A stretch of DNA of 64,000 nucleotides, taken from positions 83,527 to 147,526 of the forward strand of contig NZ_JACJSD010000017.1 in assembly GCF_014697615.1 (NCBI RefSeq). The letters are read 5' to 3'. The notes under the pieces were generated by a model. The model was given only the letters and a program-made list of their open reading frames with translations. It searched no databases and had not been told where the DNA came from. Below, piece by piece: positions 1 to 9,543 of this stretch; position 1 is the stretch's first letter, and the number at the start of each line of letters is the position of its first letter. The position numbers and the translations under genes are program-made. Origin of the DNA: Nostoc sp. FACHB-280. Lineage in GTDB: Bacteria > Cyanobacteriota > Cyanobacteriia > Cyanobacteriales > Nostocaceae.

Positions 1-2846
1 GCACCAATAGCGGTTTTAGTAATATAAAGACCGAAAATTCCCCCAGCTAATGCTAAGGGAATGGTAAACATAATTACTAAAGGGTCGATGAGGGAATTGT
101 ACTGCACTGCCATGACGACAAATACCAGAAATGTTGCTAATCCACCTAATAGTTGAAGTGAACTTTGTAGTTGTTGATTTGATTCGGCGGCGGCGCTAGG
201 TAAGACACTTACACCTTCTGGTAAATCAAGATTATTAATTACATCCCTCACCTGTTCTATAGCTTGGCTTAAACTTGCACCTTCGGTTAAATTCCCAGCT
301 AAGATGACAACTTGACGCTGGTTGATGCGCTGAATTTCTCCGGGTGCTTGTCCTTCTACAATTCTGGCAACATCACTTAAGCGGACTTGGTGATTATTAT
401 CGACAAACAACGGTAATCTTTCTAATTGAGATGGGGCTTGCACATCTGTTTCATTTAACTTGACACGCACATCAACTAAGCGGTTGCCGCGTTGTAACTG
501 GGTGGGAATGCTACCTTCTAAGGCAGTTTGAATGGTATCGCCAATGTCTGTAGTAGTTAAACCCAAGGCAGCAACTCGCTCCCAGTCGGGTAGAATCTGA
601 ATTTCTGGTTGGCGCTCATCAGCATCGGGACGAAATCTAGCGAGGGTGGCTTGCTCTTCTAAGGCGGCTAAAACTTGACGACCGGCTTGTTGTAAAGTCT
701 CAGCGTTATTGCCTTGCAAAATCACGTCAACGTCCGCACCGCGCACAGGGGAGTTATTGAGAATCAAACCCCGCACTTGTCCGGGGGAAAGGCGTAGGCG
801 AATTCCGGCTAAGTTTAATTTGTCAAGTTCTTGGGTGACTCTTTCCACGTAAGCTTCGACATCTGTACCAGCTTTGAGGGTAATATTGCTGGTTCCGCGT
901 AAAGGGTTGGCGTTGGTGGTATTACCAAATAAAGCACCGCCAGCCGTCGAAAAGATATACTCTGTTTCTGGTTGGTTGCGAAGAATTTCATCTACCGCAT
1001 TCATGACTTTGAGGTTGGTTTCCAAGGGTGTACCCGGAGGAAACTGAGCATTTAAGTTAGCTTGTCCGGTATTAATTCTGGGGAGGATTTCTTGGGGAAT
1101 TTGGGGAGCCATCCACAAACTACTGCCACCAAATAAGAGGAGGGCGATCGCAACTGTTAATACCCGCCAGCGTAATATCATACTTAAAAAGCCGCCATAT
1201 CCTCTGGTGGCAGCATCAAAGCGACGGTTAAATTCTTTGAGTAACCAAAATTCACTCAAACGGCTCGAAAATTTCCACCCCAGCATCCGCGATGCCATCA
1301 TCGGCACAACGGTAACAGCAATTACAATCGAAGCTGCGACGGAAAAGCTAATTGTCAAAATTAATTCGTTAAATAACAGGGCGATAAATCCACCAATCAG
1401 TAGGAATGGCAATACTGCGACTAAGTTTGTACTAGTGGAAGCTACTAAGGCTGATTCGACTTCACGGCTACTTTGTTCTGATTGATTGATTAATTGTTGT
1501 TGATTTAATTTACTTCTGGCACTTTTGCCTGGTGTCATACCCACACCTTCGGCAATGTTCTCTAACATGACGATGGAGTTATCCACCACAATACCCACAC
1601 CCAAAGCCAAACCACCCAAACTAAAAACGTTAATGGATAAGCCAAATAATCCCATCAAAATAATTGCGGCGAGGGTGGCTAAAGGAATAGCGAGGACAAT
1701 GATCAAAGTTTGTCTGATGGAACCGAGGAATAGGAGAACTGCGATCGCTGCTAGTAATGTCCCAATTAACCCAGAACTTGTAACATTAGATATAGAATTA
1801 CGGATAAACCGTGATTCATCCAAAGTCGCAGTAATCACGGTTCCTTCAGGAATCACACCAGACTGGCGCAGTTCTTCTACACGTTTTTTCACACCATCAA
1901 CAACGTTGATAGTATTAGCATCTGGTTGTTTTTGAATACTGACTTTAACTGCTGGTTCTCCATTCAAAGAAACGAAAACCCTTTGTAATTCTGAGCCGTC
2001 TATAACTTCGGCAAAGTCTCGCAGATAAACGCGGCGACGCGGAACTGTTGACTGAGTATTGCTCGTATTAGCCGCAGATACTTCAAAGGATAAATCACGC
2101 AATTCTTCTGCACTGCGAAACCTGCCCACAGTCCGAGTTAAAGGTTCAGAATTCTGCCCTAAAATTCGACCACCGGAAATATCTTGGTTGCGGTCTCTTA
2201 ATTCATCTAAAACATCTGTTAAACCTACACCCAAAGCTTGCAGACGGTTTAAATCTATATTGACTCTGACTTCTTCGGGTACTCCTCCTGATACATCTAC
2301 CCCAGCTACCCCAGGAACAACACCCAGTTCACGGGCGAGTTCTTCTTCGGCAAAAACGCGCAAATCGACACCTTGCAAAGTTGGTGAAGTTAATGCCATT
2401 TCGTAAACAGGTAACTGGGAAGGATCTACTTTAAATAAACGTGGTTCTTCTAAGGTGTCTGGTAAAGTTCCCCTGGCGCGGTTAAAGGCTGCTGTCGCAT
2501 CGTTTAAAGCTTGGTCAATATTGCCTCCCGGTTGAAAGTACAAATCTAAACTAACTTGCCCTTCACGGGTTTGGGAAAAGACTTGTAATACACCTTCGGT
2601 TGCGGAAAAGGCTTCTTCTAAAGGTTTGGTGACTTCATCAATTGCTACTTCTGGCGAAATTCCTGGCGCTTGTATCCGCACTCCAATCCGAGGATAGGTG
2701 ATTGATGGTAGTAAATCTACGGGTAATTTCACGATAAAAAATACACCCATAACGATTACCGCTAGGGTAAGCATCAGTGTACCGATATGTTGGCGGATAG
2801 AGATGGCGCTGATACTAAACCCACCACTTTTCTGGACTTGCTGCAT
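1..2846 (-). CDS. RND (AcrB/HAE1-type) efflux transporter, 3' end outside window
   Basis: Inner-membrane proton-driven pump subunit of a tripartite efflux system. The frame is open from ATG at 2846 to the window edge (about 948 of the usual 1,030-1,080 residues), so the C-terminal membrane helices are missing. The protein starts MQQVQKSGGFSISAISIRQH and then enters the first membrane helix. The RND-typical segment VVDNSIVMLENIAEG is in frame near 1,540-1,580, and PLALAGGIFGLYITKTAIG is read at the cut end. The adaptor gene lies 29 bp upstream on the same strand, so the two form an operon. The substrate cannot be told from sequence; sequence style favours the HAE1 drug/hydrophobe group over heavy-metal CzcA types. 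Confidence 0.93.
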   Translation of the reverse strand, partial: MQQVQKSGGFSISAISIRQHIGTLMLTLAVIVMGVFFIVKLPVDLLPSITYPRIGVRIQAPGISPEVAIDEVTKPLEEAFSATEGVLQVFSQTREGQVSLDLYFQPGGNIDQALNDATAAFNRARGTLPDTLEEPRLFKVDPSQLPVYEMALTSPTLQGVDLRVFAEEELARELGVVPGVAGVDVSGGVPEEVRVNIDLNRLQALGVGLTDVLDELRDRNQDISGGRILGQNSEPLTRTVGRFRSAEELRDLSFEVSAANTSNTQSTVPRRRVYLRDFAEVIDGSELQRVFVSLNGEPAVKVSIQKQPDANTINVVDGVKKRVEELRQSGVIPEGTVITATLDESRFIRNSISNVTSSGLIGTLLAAIAVLLFLGSIRQTLIIVLAIPLATLAAIILMGLFGLSINVFSLGGLALGVGIVVDNSIVMLENIAEGVGMTPGKSARSKLNQQQLINQSEQSSREVESALVASTSTNLVAVLPFLLIGGFIALLFNELILTISFSVAASIVIAVTVVPMMASRMLGWKFSSRLSEFWLLKEFNRRFDAATRGYGGFLSMILRWRVLTVAIALLLFGGSSLWMAPQIPQEILPRINTGQANLNAQFPPGTPLETNLKVMNAVDEILRNQPETEYIFSTAGGALFGNTTNANPLRGTSNITLKAGTDVEAYVERVTQELDKLNLAGIRLRLSPGQVRGLILNNSPVRGADVDVILQGNNAETLQQAGRQVLAALEEQATLARFRPDADERQPEIQILPDWERVAALGLTTTDIGDTIQTALEGSIPTQLQRGNRLVDVRVKLNETDVQAPSQLERLPLFVDNNHQVRLSDVARIVEGQAPGEIQRINQRQVVILAGNLTEGASLSQAIEQVRDVINNLDLPEGVSVLPSAAAESNQQLQSSLQLLGGLATFLVFVVMAVQYNSLIDPLVIMFTIPLALAGGIFGLYITKTAIG

Positions 2847-2875
2847 GGTTATGATTGCACTCCAAATCTAAATTC

Positions 2876-4309
2876 TTAATTTCTGGTTTGGCGCGGTGTA
2901 GAATTCGCTTCACCTGTTTCGGAGAGAATTGAAAGACGTACAGAATTGCCATCTTTTAACGGTCTACCACTGCGAGTTACGTAGCGTTCTCCTGGTTGTA
3001 AACCTGATAAAATTTCGACTTTGCTGTCGGCTTGTTTGCCCAAGGTAACGGTACGCGCTTTGACTGTTGGCTTGCCTTGGGTATCTGTAACTACAAATAT
3101 GGTGCCATCTGTCTGGTTTTCCGCAGGTTGTTTGGCTGTGGCTGGTTTTTGAATTGCGGTTTGGGGAATGACAACTCGTGGTTGGGTTAAGGTAGCAAAA
3201 TTCACTCGCGCTAACAGTCCGCTACCAATATTACCGTTACTGTTGGGAACTTCCACTTCTACGGGAATGAGCCTTGCTGTCGCATCGGCGGCGGGAGATA
3301 TGCGGATGACTCTACCCGTTAAGGTTGTTTGGGGAAAGGCATCTAACCGTACTTGTACAGATTGCCCAAGTTTAATTTTTGCCAGTTCTAACTCGGAGAC
3401 TTGAACAACAACTTTAACGCGGCTGAAGTCGCCAATTTGTAAAACTTCACCACCTGCTTGCAACAGGTTGCCTGGTTCTGTAACTTTGCCTGTAACTACG
3501 CCACTGATGGGGGAAACTAGTCGGGAGTAAGAACGGCGTTCTTTGGCTTGTGCCACTACTGCTTGTTGTGCCAAGACTCTTCCTTGGGCGGCGGCGACGG
3601 CTTGCTGTTCTGTACGGACTTGCTCTGTGGCAGCTCGTAAGGCTTGGGCGGCTGTTTGGGCTTGAGTACCTGCTTGTTCAGCAGTTTGCTCGGCGATCGC
3701 ACCTTCTCTGTATAATTTTTGTTGTCTTTCGGAGTCGGCTTGGGCTTGCACAAGTTGTAACCGCAATCTTTCCACTTCGGCACGGGCGTTACTTACCTGG
3801 GTTACAGCTCTCGCTACTTCCGATTTTTGGGCGGCGAGTTCGGCTTCGGCTTGTTTTAAATCTGTAAGCAGCAAAGTATCGTCTAACTGGCCAATATTCT
3901 GCCCTTTGCTGATTCGATCACCGACATCTACATTTAAGGATAATAGTCGCGCTTCTACCTGCGATCGCAACGATACGGTACGAAAGGGGATAGTTGTACC
4001 TGGATACTCTAAGGGCTTTTCTAGTGTATCTGTACGGGCGATCGCTACATCTACAGGTGTCGCACCACCTCGTTCTCCTCCTCGACGTTGTTGTGATTGC
4101 GCTTCGGCTGTGTCTTTCGGTAAAGAAGCACAACTAGCTGACAACAATCCTGTGCTGAATAAACACACAAATAATGATGTGACTTTCCATATTTGCTTGT
4201 GGGGAAACATCCGCTGGTTGATTAAGTTTCCTGAGTGAATTTTGGTGGTTAAATCTAACTGGCTATTCATCACTTGGATTGGAGCTATGTAGGTTTGCTG
4301 TTTCATCAA
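2876..4309 (-). CDS. Efflux RND transporter periplasmic adaptor subunit (HlyD/AcrA family)
   Basis: Periplasmic membrane-fusion protein linking the RND pump to an outer-membrane channel. As read it has 477 residues, but the first 33 look non-natural. An ATG at 4210 (residue 34) gives a clean N-terminus, a Lys-containing start, a hydrophobic stretch and LLSASC, a plausible though not ideal lipobox, so I favour 4210 as the start. After it come a Gly/Arg-rich linker, a biotinyl-lipoyl half (VGDRISKGQNIGQLDD), a long Ala/Gln-rich coiled-coil hairpin of about 100 residues, the second lipoyl half (SPISGVVTGKVTEPGNLLQ), a beta-barrel domain and a membrane-proximal domain. It is first in the operon with the pump 29 bp downstream. 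Confidence 0.92.
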   Translation of the reverse strand: MMKQQTYIAPIQVMNSQLDLTTKIHSGNLINQRMFPHKQIWKVTSLFVCLFSTGLLSASCASLPKDTAEAQSQQRRGGERGGATPVDVAIARTDTLEKPLEYPGTTIPFRTVSLRSQVEARLLSLNVDVGDRISKGQNIGQLDDTLLLTDLKQAEAELAAQKSEVARAVTQVSNARAEVERLRLQLVQAQADSERQQKLYREGAIAEQTAEQAGTQAQTAAQALRAATEQVRTEQQAVAAAQGRVLAQQAVVAQAKERRSYSRLVSPISGVVTGKVTEPGNLLQAGGEVLQIGDFSRVKVVVQVSELELAKIKLGQSVQVRLDAFPQTTLTGRVIRISPAADATARLIPVEVEVPNSNGNIGSGLLARVNFATLTQPRVVIPQTAIQKPATAKQPAENQTDGTIFVVTDTQGKPTVKARTVTLGKQADSKVEILSGLQPGERYVTRSGRPLKDGNSVRLSILSETGEANSTPRQTRN

Positions 4310-4842
4310 TTTTTGCGGTTTTCCGTTGCAAATGATTTATTTTGCTTATATAAAGAATTTCCCCGAAAATAGCAGCCTGTTATACCCAAACCATTTTGAA
4401 TATATGTCTTTAGATAGAAGAATTGAGAATAAATTAATGTTGAGAAAAATATTCTTGTGTCAATTTTTACTAATTTTGCCAAATAAAAGTTAGCAAAATC
4501 TTCCTATATATCTTATGCAGAGATACATAGCTTATATCTTGAATAACATCAAGATACCGGTATGTTTTCCTCGTATCTTAAGCATAAAGCTTAGACATGA
4601 TAATTATAGAAAACCTAATTTGGCGCTAATGCTAGAGATAATTTTTGCATTAGTATTAAGCCAATAATGATATTTAGTTTTACTAATTATACCTAATATA
4701 TACTAGCAAAGCTGCTAAGAAAGCAATCAGCCAGTCTCAGTATTTATGAGAGATATTAAAAAATCTAAACCGTAATTGTCTTTTGTCACCATGTAGTATA
4801 TGAACAAACGCTATTTTGTAAGATAGGCGAGGGCAATACCGC
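4310..4842. promoter_or_regulatory. Divergent intergenic region with an 8-bp inverted repeat
   Basis: This 533-bp AT-rich spacer separates the efflux operon (minus) from the bilin lyase gene (plus) and must hold both promoters. The only structured element seen is TATCTTGA-ATAACA-TCAAGATA at 4535-4556. Its short spacer and full symmetry would suit a dimeric regulator or a small hairpin, but no regulator gene is adjacent. No ORF or RNA gene is apparent. Confidence 0.35.
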
Positions 4843-5382
4843 GTGACATCACCGCTAAGACTGACTCAACCCGCTCAGGAAGCAGAAATTACAGAATTTT
4901 TCCAAAAATCAGCTGGTCAGTGGCGCTCAGAAAGACGCTACTATACTCTGCCAGAGGGCGAAACCAAAGAAATGGTAAGTATGATTACCATTCGGTTTTT
5001 AGAACCAGGATGTGCTGAATTACAAAAACTGGCACAACTGCACGACTTACCTGATACAGTCAATTTGATGTGTGGTGCAGAAGTAATTTGGCAAAGTACA
5101 GATAAACTCAAAGGTAGACAAGAATCACAAGGTTCGACATTATTTGGTGTATTAGGAAATATTTTGTACCGCGATCGCGGTTTTGCCACATCCAAACCCA
5201 TCACCGCCGAATATCATTTCCCTAATTCTGAAACGCTGTGCTTGCGAACTGAGTACAATGGCTCAGTGTTTGAGGAAGAATTAAAGTTAATTGGTAATAA
5301 ATATCGCACCAGACAAACAATCATCTCTCGCGCTGGTGAACAGTTAATGATTGGTCAGTACTTAGAAAAGCGAATTGATTAA
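4843..5382 (+). CDS. Phycobiliprotein chromophore lyase, CpcS/CpeS family
   Basis: 179 residues, the usual length for CpcS/CpeS/CpcU-type lyases, which attach phycocyanobilin to Cys-82/84-type sites of phycobiliproteins. The opening FFQKSAGQWRSERRYYTL matches the family's lipocalin-like N-terminus, followed by an antiparallel beta-rich body including GSTLFGVLGNILYRDRGF and a C-terminal RTRQTIISRAGEQLMIGQYL. The start is GTG, supported by GAGGG at 4829-4833, nine bases upstream. Which paralogue (CpcS, CpcU or CpcV) it is cannot be decided here. It stands alone, which is common for these lyases. A hairpin at 5439-5471 follows the stop. Confidence 0.85.
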   Translation: MTSPLRLTQPAQEAEITEFFQKSAGQWRSERRYYTLPEGETKEMVSMITIRFLEPGCAELQKLAQLHDLPDTVNLMCGAEVIWQSTDKLKGRQESQGSTLFGVLGNILYRDRGFATSKPITAEYHFPNSETLCLRTEYNGSVFEEELKLIGNKYRTRQTIISRAGEQLMIGQYLEKRID

Positions 5383-5438
5383 TCCCCAGGGGATAATACA
5401 GAGTAGATATCGTAGTCATCAATCATTAGTGAACCAAA

Positions 5439-5471
5439 AGATACCCGACTTCTTAAAGAAGTCGGGTATCT
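5439..5471. repeat. Perfect palindromic repeat (ACCCGACTTCTT type), terminator-like
   Basis: Two 16-base arms (core TACCCGACTTCTT) are exact reverse complements around a single central A. It lies between the convergent lyase and DUF2839 genes and may terminate both, although no long T-run follows. A sister copy with the same core is at 26963-26997, so this is a dispersed repeat rather than a simple terminator. Confidence 0.8.
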
Positions 5472-5528
5472 GAGCCTCTCGATTTTCACAAATCAAATAA
5501 GATTGCTAAGTCTAATTCCTGAATTTGT

Positions 5529-5744
5529 TTAATCTACAACTTGCCACCAACCGAAGGCGGGGCCGATAAAACGGATAGTTACCCAAGCAGCAACCATTGT
5601 ACCAATACCAATCCAGGCTCCGCGAGTCGTCCAAGCCACAAATAATTCGGATTGTTTTTTGGTGATGGGAACCCAAGACAATATACGCTCATCTTGACCG
5701 TATTGTTCTCCCAATGTTTCTTTGCGACGTTTTGCTTCACCCAT
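5529..5744 (-). CDS. DUF2839 family small membrane protein
   Basis: 71 residues beginning MGEAKRRKETLGEQYGQ, the hallmark opening of the cyanobacterial DUF2839 family. A charged N-terminal half is followed by one predicted membrane helix (ARGAW-to-FGWW region, roughly residues 40-66, rich in Trp/Ile/Val). Function is unknown; the family is restricted to photosynthetic organisms and their relatives. It stands alone, convergent with the bilin lyase gene. Confidence 0.85.
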   Translation of the reverse strand: MGEAKRRKETLGEQYGQDERILSWVPITKKQSELFVAWTTRGAWIGIGTMVAAWVTIRFIGPAFGWWQVVD

Positions 5745-5864
5745 AATCAGTAATTCAAAATTTCAATTAGTGTGTGTTATTGAAAATCTGCGAACAAGCT
5801 GATAATAGCGTTTGCTCAGATGCGATCGCTATCCGTTGACAAAATGTAAATAGTTATTCGTCAT

Positions 5865-7421
5865 TTAAGCTGAATCTTCTTCATCTGGGTTAGAGAATAA
5901 ACTGGGGTCAAGATAGTTGATGCGTGCTAGAGGGCTAAGTGCTGCGAGGATTTGGGAACCATAGCTACGGTTAATCACTCGACTATCGAGCAATGCTACT
6001 ACACCTTGATTTTCGCGTACAGGAGCGATCGCTCGTTGTAGTTCATTCAATGCTGCCGGGAGTAAGTATACGCGAAACCAATCTTGGTGCGATCGCTTGT
6101 AATAAGCTACTCTGCCAGCCACCAGGGGATTTTCTAGAGATGGTAGCGGTAAAGTCGCAATAATTAACAAATGTGGCGCTGGCAAAACTTGTTGATGTTC
6201 TCGCCAATATTCCCAACCACTAATTAAAATACCATTTTCATCTAAACAGGTTTTTTCTACCTGTACCCGCGAACCAAACTCTGAAGCTAAAATTGCGCCG
6301 ACTTGCGCCTTGAGGGGGACATCTCCCACCAACACAACAGTTAACCCTGGTGCTGTTGCACTTAAACACAACAAGGTGCGGACTTTGTGAATAAAGGACG
6401 GCTGAAATTCTGGTGTATTCGGTAAAGGTAACTGATGGGGGACATACAGTTGAATGGCTTGGGCTTGACTGTCGGAGGAGAACTTGAGACAAGTAACATC
6501 ATCCAAGCCCAAACGCTGTCGAAATACAGGCGCTTCGGTTTCTGGTTCTAAAGCACTACCAATTAACACCACTGGCTGTCTTTGCCAAATCGGCGAGAGT
6601 ATTTCAGCTAATTCAATTGGCGTGTAATGCAAAGAAAATAAACCTTGGCGACGGGCGATAGTAGTCCAAAAAAGATAGGGTGGCTGATTTAGTGGTGTAT
6701 TTTCATGGATGTATTGAAATTGCTGCCAGAAATTTTGCCAAACATCAGGAATAGTTGCTAATTCTAATTCAGCAAACAAATTATGCAGAATTTCTGCTTC
6801 TGGTTGGGAAACAAGATAACACTCATAAGGGTTGGCTGGGTGTTGAAATACTTCTTTGGTGAGTTGTGTTCTCGCAGAAAGAATAGCTTCCCTTTGCTGC
6901 GGACAAGCTAACATCAACTCTTCCCAGTCTTGGGGTTTTACATCTTGAATAAGTTGATGACGTACCCAATCTTCTAAATCATCAACACCATCAATAATTG
7001 TGGGAATCCCTGGCGGAAAAGTATCAGAAGAAGTTAATTGCCCTTTTAACCAAGCTTCTGGAGAAGTTAGAAGTAGTCCTTGAAACTCAGAATTCGGCCA
7101 AGCATTACCTGTGCGGATGGGCTTCTGCACTTGTAACCACTGTTGTAAGCGAGGAATTTCTACTTGCAACAGACGCTGCTGCACTGTTTCTGGCGCAACA
7201 ATAATTACAGGGCCATGCCACATTAATGCTGATGCGACAAAGCTGGTGCGATATCGTCCTTGATAACCACAAGCCGCCCCGACTTGAATTAAAGCACTAC
7301 GTCCTAGACGCAAGGCGCGGGCTACCAACCTTGCCATCGTCAAATGATGAGGCCAGGAAGGGAACCCCGCCTGCGATCGCAGGAAGTTATGTAGTGATAA
7401 ATGAACTTCTGCCTCAATCAC
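5865..7421 (-). CDS. DinG/XPD-like helicase homologue with degenerate ATP-binding motifs
   Basis: 518 residues. The overall plan follows the DinG/XPD superfamily-2 helicases: an N-terminal P-loop region, a DE-box region and a C-terminal helicase region. Where Walker A is expected (about residues 47-60) the sequence reads VGAACGYQGRYRTSF, with no GK[TS]. The Walker B-like stretch is IIDGVDDLEDWVR rather than DEAH. A motif VI-like segment, LNELQRAIAPVRENQGVVAL followed by LDSRV, sits near residues 465-485. Proteins of this kind occur in many cyanobacteria as uncharacterised helicase-like proteins. Assignment rests on pattern memory of the motif VI region; loss of the P-loop lysine suggests a non-hydrolysing role. 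Confidence 0.6.
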   Translation of the reverse strand: MIEAEVHLSLHNFLRSQAGFPSWPHHLTMARLVARALRLGRSALIQVGAACGYQGRYRTSFVASALMWHGPVIIVAPETVQQRLLQVEIPRLQQWLQVQKPIRTGNAWPNSEFQGLLLTSPEAWLKGQLTSSDTFPPGIPTIIDGVDDLEDWVRHQLIQDVKPQDWEELMLACPQQREAILSARTQLTKEVFQHPANPYECYLVSQPEAEILHNLFAELELATIPDVWQNFWQQFQYIHENTPLNQPPYLFWTTIARRQGLFSLHYTPIELAEILSPIWQRQPVVLIGSALEPETEAPVFRQRLGLDDVTCLKFSSDSQAQAIQLYVPHQLPLPNTPEFQPSFIHKVRTLLCLSATAPGLTVVLVGDVPLKAQVGAILASEFGSRVQVEKTCLDENGILISGWEYWREHQQVLPAPHLLIIATLPLPSLENPLVAGRVAYYKRSHQDWFRVYLLPAALNELQRAIAPVRENQGVVALLDSRVINRSYGSQILAALSPLARINYLDPSLFSNPDEEDSA

Positions 7422-7470
7422 ACGCTTTTAATCCCATAAAAAGTGATTTTTCCATTAGCCCCATCTCTCT

Positions 7471-7536
7471 GATTCAGTTATCAGTTATTAGACTGATAAC
7501 TTAGACTGTTCACTGTTCACTGATAACTGTTTACTG
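7471..7536. repeat. Short degenerate repeat cluster (CAGTTATCAGTTATT / CACTGATAACTG)
   Basis: Between the divergent helicase-like and M48 genes lies a run of mutually complementary short words: CAGTTATCAGTTATT, ACTGATAACTTAG, then CTGTTCACTGTTCACTGATA. The tandem CTGTTCA word and the complementary TATCAGT/ACTGATA words can fold back on each other. This resembles the simple intergenic repeats of filamentous cyanobacteria. Confidence 0.55.
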
Positions 7537-7545
7537 AATTAAATT

Positions 7546-8508
7546 ATGCCAACTTACACAGGAATTTCCAGCGATGCTTTCCGCCATCCACTTGATCGCC
7601 AAGCTGAACAAGCTTTACGAAATTTACCGGGATTTGAGTTAGTTGCCCGCAAATTCATGGAATTTGTCTATGAACGCCCGCAGTTAGTCTATCTAATGGG
7701 TAACACCATCCAAGTAGGGCCTAGGCAATATTCCACTATTTACCAGATATTTCGGGAATGTGTGCGGGATTTGGACGTTTACCCAGAACCTGCACTGTTT
7801 GTCTCACAAGATCCCCAAGCAAATAGCTATGCTTTAGGGCAAGAAAATCCTTTCATTGTCATAAACACAGGCATTCTAGACTTGTTGGAAGAAGTCGAAA
7901 TTAGGGCAGTGTTAGCCCATGAACTGGGGCATATTAAATGTGGTCATACTATTTTAATTCAAATGGCGATGTGGGCGATGAGTGCTGCTTCTGCCCTAGG
8001 TGAATTGACCTTTGGTATTGGTAATTTCGTTACCCAAGCCTTAATCTATGCCTTTTTTGAATGGCGGCGAAAAGCAGAATTAACAGCAGATCGGGCGGCA
8101 TTGTTAGTGCTTGATGACTTAAATCCGGTAATGTCTTCGATGATGAAGATATCTGGCGGCAGTAGCAAATATGCCCATGAATGTAGTTTACAAGAATTTA
8201 TCCGTCAGTCAGAAAATTATCAAGCATTGGATGAAGATGGACTGAATCAAATTTATAAATTCTTGAATTACAATGGCGCTCAGGGCATGATGTTAAGCCA
8301 TCCCTTTGCTGTGGAAAGGATACATTACTTACGGGAGTGGGCAGTATCAGAAGAATATCAGCAAATCCGCCGAGGTCATTATCAGCGATCGCCCTCCGAA
8401 GGTGCAGTAAATGTTGCCTCAGAAACTTCCGCAAGCGAAGCCGACAATTTACGCCAACAAATTGAAGAATTACAACAAGAAATTAACAGAATGAAAAGGT
8501 CTCAGTAG
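7546..8508 (+). CDS. M48 family zinc metallopeptidase
   Basis: 320 residues. The zinc site is HELGH at residues 125-129 (context AVLAHELGHIKCGH) with the third ligand Glu178 in KAELTADRAALL, the arrangement of Ste24/HtpX-type M48 peptidases. Unlike HtpX there are no clear N-terminal membrane helices; a hydrophobic segment at about 138-170 lies between the ligands. The last 25 residues form a short coiled coil (LRQQIEELQQEINRMK). This matches the cyanobacterial M48 group similar to YfgC/LoiP-like or Oma1-like proteases. No strong ribosome site precedes the ATG. A hairpin at 8516-8537 follows directly. Confidence 0.88.
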   Translation: MPTYTGISSDAFRHPLDRQAEQALRNLPGFELVARKFMEFVYERPQLVYLMGNTIQVGPRQYSTIYQIFRECVRDLDVYPEPALFVSQDPQANSYALGQENPFIVINTGILDLLEEVEIRAVLAHELGHIKCGHTILIQMAMWAMSAASALGELTFGIGNFVTQALIYAFFEWRRKAELTADRAALLVLDDLNPVMSSMMKISGGSSKYAHECSLQEFIRQSENYQALDEDGLNQIYKFLNYNGAQGMMLSHPFAVERIHYLREWAVSEEYQQIRRGHYQRSPSEGAVNVASETSASEADNLRQQIEELQQEINRMKRSQ

Positions 8509-8515
8509 TTTATAC

Positions 8516-8537
8516 GGTGGGCATAATTATGCTCACC
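8516..8537 (+). terminator. Hairpin after the M48 gene
   Basis: An 11-bp stem (GGTGGGCATAA / TTATGCTCACC, one G-T pair) begins eight bases after the stop. The inner GGGCATAATTATGC core is shared with the palindrome at 14112-14143. There is no long T-run, so it may act as a repeat or an mRNA-stabilising hairpin rather than a classical terminator. Confidence 0.5.
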
Positions 8538-9037
8538 AAACAATGGTTTATTTTGCTTGATTGTCAATAGCTGAGTTGCCTAAAATACATAAAATTCTCT
8601 TATGTTAATTTTATTAAATTTGTAACCATTATGCTGGTTCAGATACTCGACTTTTTTGAACAGTTGTGTATCTGATTGTGTAATGGAAATTTTAGAGATA
8701 ACACTTTTTAATGCTTACCTAAACATAAATTTTCTGTAGCGTGATTTATTTTTTGAGTTTACCAAATCTCAGATAATAGTTTTTAGGGGTGCTTGGCAGA
8801 GATAGATATTCAGTAAATCTAAATCCTATTTTCTGTATTTTACTTTACGCCTTCTAGACAGAGGCAGCAAAATCATCTAAGCTACCATCTGGTTGTGAAT
8901 TTTTCCACAGTTTTAGATTTGAGATTGGCTATTTTATATTCACAAATATTGAGAGTATAAAATTTTTCTAAACTGGTTTTGTATCTAAAATGCCAACTCA
9001 ATCATCTAAAACTGGCAGACTATGAAATTTCGTTTAT
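8538..9037. other. Intergenic region, no gene seen
   Basis: About 500 bp of AT-rich sequence with no ORF of note, no RNA gene and no clear repeat. It presumably carries the promoter of the small secreted protein gene that follows. Confidence 0.6.
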
Positions 9038-9475
9038 GTGTTTCTCAAAATGGTAATTAACTTTCCCAAATGGCTGTCTTTGTTAGCTAATATTCTTGTC
9101 CTTGTCATCTTGATACCGGGAATTGCGTTAGCTACACCTCTACAAAATCATGCTAACTCTAGTGTGATTATTGCCCAATCTCTACCCAGTACAAGCAACT
9201 TTATTGCATATTCGGAAGCAGATTTTACCCCTCAAGAACGCCAACAGATGCAAGCATTACGTCAACGCCGCAACAAAGAAATTAATACTATCTTAAATTT
9301 ATCGCAACGCGAAAAGTTGAAAGAACAATTGCAAGCTGGTAATAATCTGTATCAAGCTTTAGAGAGTTTAGAGTTACATCCTGATCAGCAAAGTATGATT
9401 AAAGCTGTGATTCAGTTGACTAACTTAAAGATGAAGGCTATTTTATCTCGCTATTCCTTAGCAATGGAAAAGTAA
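9038..9475 (+). CDS. Small exported alpha-helical protein, Spy/LTXXQ-like
   Basis: 145 residues with a signal peptide or N-terminal anchor (LSLLANILVLVILIPGIALA, ending near residue 33). The mature part is all-helical: FTPQERQQMQALRQRRNKEI, then LNLSQREKLKEQLQAGNNLY and LELHPDQQSMIKAVIQ. The spacing of Thr-Pro-Gln/Leu-Ser-Gln helix caps and the L-Q-rich helices recall Spy/CpxP-type periplasmic proteins, but this is a resemblance only. The reading begins with GTG at 9038; the ATG at 9050 (MVINFPKW) is an equally good start. A strong hairpin terminator follows at 9503-9543. Confidence 0.65.
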   Translation: MFLKMVINFPKWLSLLANILVLVILIPGIALATPLQNHANSSVIIAQSLPSTSNFIAYSEADFTPQERQQMQALRQRRNKEINTILNLSQREKLKEQLQAGNNLYQALESLELHPDQQSMIKAVIQLTNLKMKAILSRYSLAMEK

Positions 9476-9502
9476 GAGATTGTGTTCATCACTATTTCAA
9501 TC

Positions 9503-9543
9503 AAAAGCGATCGCTCTTGGTTTTGTGCAGGCGATCGCTTTTT
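9503..9543 (+). terminator. Rho-independent-type terminator built from HIP1 sites
   Basis: AAAAGCGATCGC at 9503-9514 pairs perfectly with GCGATCGCTTTT at 9531-9542, followed by more T. Each arm contains a complete HIP1 octamer. It lies 28 bp after the stop of the small secreted protein. Confidence 0.75.
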
